Shown here: piece after piece, positions 59,351 through 64,000 of the stretch
Position numbering within the stretch: the first letter of the stretch is position 1
Layout of the letters: each line of letters opens with the position of its first letter
DNA from: M3007 sp031425035
Lineage (GTDB): Bacteria; Bacteroidota; Bacteroidia; Chitinophagales; Saprospiraceae
Assembly (NCBI GenBank): GCA_031425035.1
Contig: JANPIN010000038.1
Location: 11,485 to 75,484, forward strand
Length of the DNA: 64,000 bases
Direction: 5' to 3'
Notes under the pieces: generated by a model
Told to the model about the DNA's origin: nothing
Databases searched by the model: none
What the model saw: the letters and a program-made list of their open reading frames with translations, nothing else
Position numbers and translations under genes: made by a program

Positions 59351-61960
59351 ATGAGTAATTTGTTAAATTCTTTTCGTCAAAATATATACAACGCCCGCCG
59401 CTGGATGAGTACCACCATGGCGCCCGTCCGGACTTTTTTTGAGCCCTTAACCAGTCGCTGGAACCAGGCAACGGCTCCCCTGCGCGAACGTTGGGGTCGT
59501 TTTCGGCAGTCCAGTCCCCGGCTGGCCTACGTGCTGCGCATTTTCGGCTGGTTGGCCGGCCTTGGTTTAGGAGCGTTGATTCTGCTCATTAGCGGCGTAT
59601 GGCTGGGTTTCTTCGGCCGACTGCCCGACTCCGCAGAACTCCGGGCCATTGAAAACCCGCTGGCCACGGAAATTTACACGGCCGACAGCGTACTCATCGG
59701 CAAATATTTCATCGAGAACCGGACGGACGTCGGACTGGAGAACGTGTCGCCCTACATCGTCAGCGCCCTGATCGCTACGGAGGATCGCCGCTTTCTTGAC
59801 CACCGCGGTATTGATATTCACAGCTGGTTACGGGTCGGTTACGGCATGATGGTCGGTCAGGAAACCGGCGGCGGCTCTACCCTGAGTCAGCAACTGGCGA
59901 AAAACCTCTATCCCCGCAAGAAGTACTGGATACCCGGCTTAGGCCTGATTGTCAGTAAAATACGCGAGAATTTCATCTCGATCCGCCTGGAGAAGATCTA
60001 TAATAAACAGGAACTGCTGAATCTGTATTTGAATACGGTTCCTTTCGGCAACGAGGCCTTCGGGATCAACGTGGCGTCGCGGCAGTTTTTTAATAAAAAG
60101 CCCAAAGACCTCAGCGTAGACCAGGCCGCTATGCTGGTCGGCATGCTGAAAGGCACCACGATTTACAACCCGGTTCGTAACCCGGAAAATGCCCGCAAGC
60201 GCCGTAACGTGGTGCTAATGCAAATGGTGAACAATGGCGACCTGAGCCGCGCCGAGTTCGATGATTTCAGCAAAAAACCGGTTGGCGCCAAGAACTACAA
60301 AGTCGATAACAACAATGATGGCCTCGGTACTTATTTCCGCGAATACCTGCGGACGGAGGTGATGCCCGATATTCTGGTCAATAATCCGAAGGAAGACGGT
60401 ACCAAGTACAACCTGTACACCGACGGATTGAAAATATACACTACCCTGCATAGCAGAATGCAACTCTTCGCCGAAGAAGCGGTGCAGAAACAGATGCAGG
60501 ACTTACAGCAGAAGTTTGACCAGCACTGGAAAAATTACAAGAAGGACAAGCCCTGGGGCGACGATAAATGGATCGAACAGCAGGTAAAACGTAGTGCCCG
60601 CTGGGATGGGTTAAAAGACGCGGGTCTGAGTGAAGCCGATATGCGAAAAGCGTTTGAAACGCCGGTGCGTATGACGGTCTTTGGCTGGAAAAACGGCGGT
60701 TCCGATGTGGATACCACGATGGCGCCCATCGACAGCGTACGCTATTATTTCTGCATGCTGAACTGCGGATTTATGGCCATGGACCACCGCAACGGCTTTG
60801 TACGGGCCTGGGTGGGCGGCACCAATTTCAAATACTTCAAATTCGACCACATTCTCAGTCAGCGGCAGGTCGGCTCCACCTTCAAACCCATCGTGTATGC
60901 GGCGGCTTTGCAGGATAGCATCAAACCCTGCGACTATTTTGACAACCATATTAAAAAAATAGTGGACTGGGAGCCGCATAATGCCGATGAAAAATACGGC
61001 GGCTGGTACACCATGATGGGCGCACTTACCAAATCTGTCAACGTGGTGGCCGCCCAGCTGATTGAAAAGGTAGGTATTCAGAAAACCATCGATCTGGCGG
61101 CCAAAATGGGTGTAACTTCCACACTGCCAAGAGAATACGGCATCAGCCTGGGCGCGGCCGATATTGATCTGCTGGACATGATAAAGGTGTACGGTACCCT
61201 GGGTAATCAGGGCATGCGGCCTGAACCGGTCATGGTTTTGAACGTCACGGATCGTAATGGCGAAGTGTTGTATGACTACAAAACACAACTACAGACCAAC
61301 CCGGATATCGGCCCGCATGTACGCGCATTGACGGTTAATCAGGCGGCGACAATGACCAAAATGCTGCAAAACGTGATCAATTCCGGTACCGGAGCGCGTT
61401 TTCGCAACCGCTATGCTTTACAGGGTGATTTCGCGGGTAAAACCGGCACTACCCAGAACCAGGCCGATGGTTGGTTCATCTGTTATAACCCGCAGCTGGT
61501 AACCGGCGCCTGGGTCGGCGCACCCAGTCCGGCGGTGCGTTTCCGCTCCATGGATCTCGGACAAGGCTCCGCGATGGCCCTGCCGATTGTGGCCACGTTC
61601 TGGACCAAAATTGCCGCAGACAAGAAATTAGGCAAACTGCTGAATGAAAAATTCCCCGACCCCAAACCCGAAGTACAGGCGCTATTCGGCTGCTATCCCT
61701 GGGTGGGCATCAATCCGGATTCCTTTAATCGCCGCATGCAGGATTCTACTTTCCGGGATTCCGTGCAGCAGGCCGGCGTCTCCAGGTCTAATAAAACACC
61801 CGGTGGAGAAGGTACCGACGAGGATGCTGACAAGGACAAGGATAAAGACAAAAACAAGGACAAGGATAAAGAAGGGGATAAAAAGGACGGGAATTTGTTC
61901 CGCCGTATTTTCAATCATAAACCGGAAGACCAAAAAAAACCGGGTGACGGCGGTAATTAG
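59351..61960 (+). CDS. Penicillin-binding protein 1A (bifunctional transglycosylase/transpeptidase)
   Basis: 869 residues. One membrane span at about 61-88 after a 60-residue basic cytoplasmic part. Glycosyltransferase domain: catalytic Glu144 in ALIATEDRRFLDHRGID, GGSTLSQQLAKNLY, LNLYLNTVPFGNEAFGI. Transpeptidase: active Ser near 508 in RQVGSTFKPIVYAAAL, SVN motif in LTKSVNVVAAQ, KTGTT near 697. It polymerises and cross-links peptidoglycan. The C-terminus after about 815 is a low-complexity tail of alternating Lys and Asp (KDKDKDKNKDKDK), longer than usual. An A-rich DNA run underlies it. Confidence 0.94.
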   Translation: MSNLLNSFRQNIYNARRWMSTTMAPVRTFFEPLTSRWNQATAPLRERWGRFRQSSPRLAYVLRIFGWLAGLGLGALILLISGVWLGFFGRLPDSAELRAIENPLATEIYTADSVLIGKYFIENRTDVGLENVSPYIVSALIATEDRRFLDHRGIDIHSWLRVGYGMMVGQETGGGSTLSQQLAKNLYPRKKYWIPGLGLIVSKIRENFISIRLEKIYNKQELLNLYLNTVPFGNEAFGINVASRQFFNKKPKDLSVDQAAMLVGMLKGTTIYNPVRNPENARKRRNVVLMQMVNNGDLSRAEFDDFSKKPVGAKNYKVDNNNDGLGTYFREYLRTEVMPDILVNNPKEDGTKYNLYTDGLKIYTTLHSRMQLFAEEAVQKQMQDLQQKFDQHWKNYKKDKPWGDDKWIEQQVKRSARWDGLKDAGLSEADMRKAFETPVRMTVFGWKNGGSDVDTTMAPIDSVRYYFCMLNCGFMAMDHRNGFVRAWVGGTNFKYFKFDHILSQRQVGSTFKPIVYAAALQDSIKPCDYFDNHIKKIVDWEPHNADEKYGGWYTMMGALTKSVNVVAAQLIEKVGIQKTIDLAAKMGVTSTLPREYGISLGAADIDLLDMIKVYGTLGNQGMRPEPVMVLNVTDRNGEVLYDYKTQLQTNPDIGPHVRALTVNQAATMTKMLQNVINSGTGARFRNRYALQGDFAGKTGTTQNQADGWFICYNPQLVTGAWVGAPSPAVRFRSMDLGQGSAMALPIVATFWTKIAADKKLGKLLNEKFPDPKPEVQALFGCYPWVGINPDSFNRRMQDSTFRDSVQQAGVSRSNKTPGGEGTDEDADKDKDKDKNKDKDKEGDKKDGNLFRRIFNHKPEDQKKPGDGGN

Positions 61961-62047
61961 TGGGAACAATGCACAGTTTTAGGGGTTTCAAGGAAGAGCA
62001 GCGTTTTTCTAAATTTTCTGCCAAAACCGTTGCCTCCTATTATTTAA

Positions 62048-62449
62048 ATGATTGACAGGATGATGGACACCTTGACTACGAACGGCATTACGGTGAGCGT
62101 ACAAACGCAATATCTACCCGAACATTCCAACCAGCGGGCGGAGAAATTTATCTTTGGTTACCATATTACCATCGAAAACGGCAGCCCGCATACGGTGCAA
62201 CTGCTGCGCCGGCACTGGATCATTCAGGATTCGGATGGGCAGGTCCATGAAGTAGAAGGCGATGGCGTGGTCGGCCAGCAACCGGTGCTGGCTCCCGGCG
62301 AAAGCCATGCCTACTCCTCCTACTGCCCGCTGCGTACGGAAATCGGCAAAATGTCCGGCACCTACCTCATGATCCGCCAGGATAACGAGTCCCTCTTCGA
62401 AGTAGCTATTCCCGAATTCCGGATGGCCGCTCCATTAAAACTTAACTGA
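62048..62449 (+). CDS. apaG: ApaG domain protein (DUF525)
   Basis: 133 residues, close to E. coli ApaG (125). The beta-sandwich family segments are FGYHITIENGSPHTVQLLRRHWIIQDSDGQVHEVEGDGVVGQQP and LAPGESHAYSSYCPLRTEIGKMSGTYLM, ending IPEFRMAAP. ApaG is linked to the apaH/ksgA cluster in Proteobacteria and annotated with cobalt/magnesium efflux, but its biochemical role is not firmly established. Start choice between three close ATG codons (62048, 62060, 62063) is uncertain. The following 297-base gap has a TACTTTTG -7 element at 62,588 and no gene. Confidence 0.93.
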   Translation: MIDRMMDTLTTNGITVSVQTQYLPEHSNQRAEKFIFGYHITIENGSPHTVQLLRRHWIIQDSDGQVHEVEGDGVVGQQPVLAPGESHAYSSYCPLRTEIGKMSGTYLMIRQDNESLFEVAIPEFRMAAPLKLN

Positions 62450-62587
62450 TATTTCGCTGTTCGGCCAGTCCGTATAAAGCGCTGTTTATCAGACTTTTCT
62501 ATGCCGCAAATTCCCCTTACCCATACGGCCTGAATTTCATAGGCAGCCTTTTCGCCACTGCGTACGTTCACTATGTACGCGAAGTCC

Positions 62588-62595
62588 TACTTTTG
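62588..62595 (+). promoter_or_regulatory. Candidate -7 element for the Wzz-like gene
   Basis: TACTTTTG matches TAnnTTTG. It would give a leader of about 145 bases. The gap 62,450-62,746 also contains a small hairpin (CGTAC...GTACG, about 62,560) and otherwise nothing recognisable. Confidence 0.4.
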
Positions 62596-62746
62596 CGCCG
62601 CCTTTGGCTTTAGAGGCGTTTAAGCAACGGCAAATACACGTTGCGCTGTCGGTTTTAAGTGGAATTCCACTCCCGGAACATGATGGCAGCGCATAGCATG
62701 AAAAATCGGCTTCGCCCGGGTACGGTGCAGGCTATAACCCAGTAAC

Positions 62747-63913
62747 ATGAATAACCGCGACAACCTGCTCGGCGTACTGTCGGCAATTTATCGGTGGAGA
62801 AAAACGATTCGGAACATTTGTTTGGTGACCCTCGTAGGCAGCATTGTCCTTTCTCTGTTTCTAAAAAATTACTACCAGGCCACGACGATTTTCTACCCGT
62901 CCAGCGCCCACCTCGCGAACCCGGAACTGATCTTTGGTTCAGCCGGGGAAGTAACCGATTACTTCGGTACCGACCATGACCTGGACCGGGTGGCGGAGGT
63001 AGCCAACAGCAACGGCGTGGTGGATTATATGATCGCTCAGTTCCACCTGTACGACCACTACGGCATCGATTCTACGTCGAAAGAAGGGCCCAATAAAGTG
63101 CGCGAAACTTTCAGAAGCCTGTACTCGGCCTTGAAAAACAAGAACGACGCCATCGAGCTGAACATGGAAGACGTGGACCGCGAACTGGCCGCTACCATGG
63201 CCAATGCCGCCCGCGAACGCATTAATGCCCTGGTCCAGCGCCTCATCAAGGACAATCAGGCCCAGTTACTGGCCGCCTATGAGGATAATATGCGCAATAA
63301 AGAAAACGAGTTGCAGCACCTGGCCGATAGTCTGGCCTACCTGATGGGTCACTATAATATTGTCAGCGTAGGCGACCAGGCTCAGCAGATTTCCCTGCAG
63401 CTCGCCAATGCCGAAGGACAGATCATCCGCTCGAAAGCCAAACTGGAAGTGCTGGAGAAAAACCCCGCTATTCCCCGCGATACCATTGCCTATATCAAAG
63501 CCAACCTGCGGGCGTACGAACGCCAGCGCGAAAGCCTGATACGAACCATCGGCGGACAAAGCAGCGACCTGTCCATTAAAAACTTCAACGAAGGTTCCCC
63601 GAAAGTCAACCTGATCGGCGACCTGCACTACCAGGGCCGCAAGCAACTGAGTTTTGACCGGGAAAGATATATGCAGATCAAAGCCGCGTTTAACACGAAG
63701 ATTTCGGCCCTGCAGATCGTGGAAGTGGCTGAAACGCCGCGTATTAAAAGCCGCCCGAAACGCAGCCTGATCGTGCTGGGAGCCGTACTGGCCGCCTTTT
63801 TCTTTTCCGTTATCGGCGTGCTGCTGGTAGATGCCTATCGGTCGGTGGACTGGCGGGAAATAAGGAATCAGGAGACAGGGGACAGGAGACAGGGAACAGG
63901 AAACAGGAGTTAG
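62747..63913 (+). CDS. Wzz/polysaccharide chain-length determinant-like membrane protein
   Basis: 388 residues. Two membrane segments, about 22-40 (ICLVTLVGSIVLSLFL) and 339-362 (SLIVLGAVLAAFFFSVIGVLLV), enclose a periplasmic coiled-coil region with heptads (NMRNKENELQHLADSLAYL, EGQIIRSKAKLEVLEK). Conserved PRIKSRPKRSLIV precedes the second span, the Pro-rich signature of the Wzz/PCP family. It sets polysaccharide length with a polymerase, none of which is in view. The C-terminal 15 residues after RSVDW are Asn/Gln/Gly/Arg-rich (ETGDRRQGTGNRS) because they are encoded by a heptamer repeat; the stop lies inside that array. Confidence 0.88.
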   Translation: MNNRDNLLGVLSAIYRWRKTIRNICLVTLVGSIVLSLFLKNYYQATTIFYPSSAHLANPELIFGSAGEVTDYFGTDHDLDRVAEVANSNGVVDYMIAQFHLYDHYGIDSTSKEGPNKVRETFRSLYSALKNKNDAIELNMEDVDRELAATMANAARERINALVQRLIKDNQAQLLAAYEDNMRNKENELQHLADSLAYLMGHYNIVSVGDQAQQISLQLANAEGQIIRSKAKLEVLEKNPAIPRDTIAYIKANLRAYERQRESLIRTIGGQSSDLSIKNFNEGSPKVNLIGDLHYQGRKQLSFDRERYMQIKAAFNTKISALQIVEVAETPRIKSRPKRSLIVLGAVLAAFFFSVIGVLLVDAYRSVDWREIRNQETGDRRQGTGNRS

Positions 63914-64000
63914 GGGTCAGGAGACAGGGGGCAGGAAACAGGAGTCAGGAGTCAGGAATTTGTGTATGACGCCTCATAATCTCTTTTCCTGTTCCCTGAC
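63864..64000. repeat. Heptamer array (family B) at the right edge
   Basis: GGAATCA, GGAGACA, GGGGACA, GGAGACA, GGGAACA and so on, about 14 units to 63,957. TTTTCCTGTTCCCTGAC at the edge looks like the start of the inverted arm. The first units encode the end of the chain-length gene. Confidence 0.8.

Overview
The window is a chromosomal stretch of a Bacteroidota bacterium, most likely from the Saprospirales (Lewinella/Haliscomenobacter type). That placement is inference. It rests on recurrent -7 promoter elements of the Bacteroidota form TAnnTTTG, the general lack of Shine-Dalgarno sequences, a gliding-motility-type (type IX secretion, type B) C-terminal domain, a PorE-like OmpA/PD40 protein, and a base composition that looks above half G+C. 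No phage, integrase, transposase, CRISPR array or rRNA gene was seen.

Layout. 1-9.1 kb is mixed: a GH113-like glycosidase running off the left edge, a double VOC-domain protein, a secreted coiled-coil protein, a WD40 protein, a GH5-like glycosidase, a large protein of unknown function, an Uma2-type nuclease and a lipoprotein. 9.1-23.5 kb is one minus-strand information-processing operon: tRNA-Thr(TGT), tRNA-Tyr, tRNA-Gly, tRNA-Thr(GGT), tuf, tRNA-Trp, secE, nusG, rplK, rplA, rplJ, rplL, rpoB, rpoC, with a promoter near 23,490 and a strong terminator at 9,097-9,132. 23.6-31 kb holds an O-methyltransferase, a radical SAM/partner pair linked to DNA repair, response regulators, a PAS histidine kinase in an A+T-richer patch, and a hydrolase. 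31-41 kb holds a RecB/AddA-like helicase, NudK, a MarR regulator with twin operators, a hydrolase, an ALDH7-type dehydrogenase, RuvC and a 3-hydroxyacyl-CoA dehydrogenase. 40.8-54.8 kb holds surface and envelope genes (type IX cargo, TolC, OmpA/PD40/SPOR), an SPFH protein with a ribbon-helix-helix partner, amidohydrolases, membrane proteins, GIY-YIG and GNAT proteins and a frameshifted META-domain gene. 54.9-64 kb holds a sodium/solute symporter, tRNA-Cys, a patatin-like membrane protein, PBP1A, ApaG and a Wzz-type chain-length protein.

The most unusual thing is not a gene. Intergenic spaces are populated by palindromic arrays of short degenerate tandem repeats (units of about 7-9 bases). One arm carries the unit and the following arm its reverse complement, so each array can fold into a long imperfect hairpin. 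At least six sequence families share this design. They sit mostly at the 3' ends of genes, several times supply the stop codon and last residues, and occupy many junctions of the tRNA-tuf-rplK-rplL operon. One 254-bp copy lies in frame inside the RecB/AddA-like helicase gene and is translated into a 12-residue tandem repeat followed by the translation of its complement. This recalls Rickettsia palindromic elements and cyanobacterial heptamer repeats, but I know of no description in this group.
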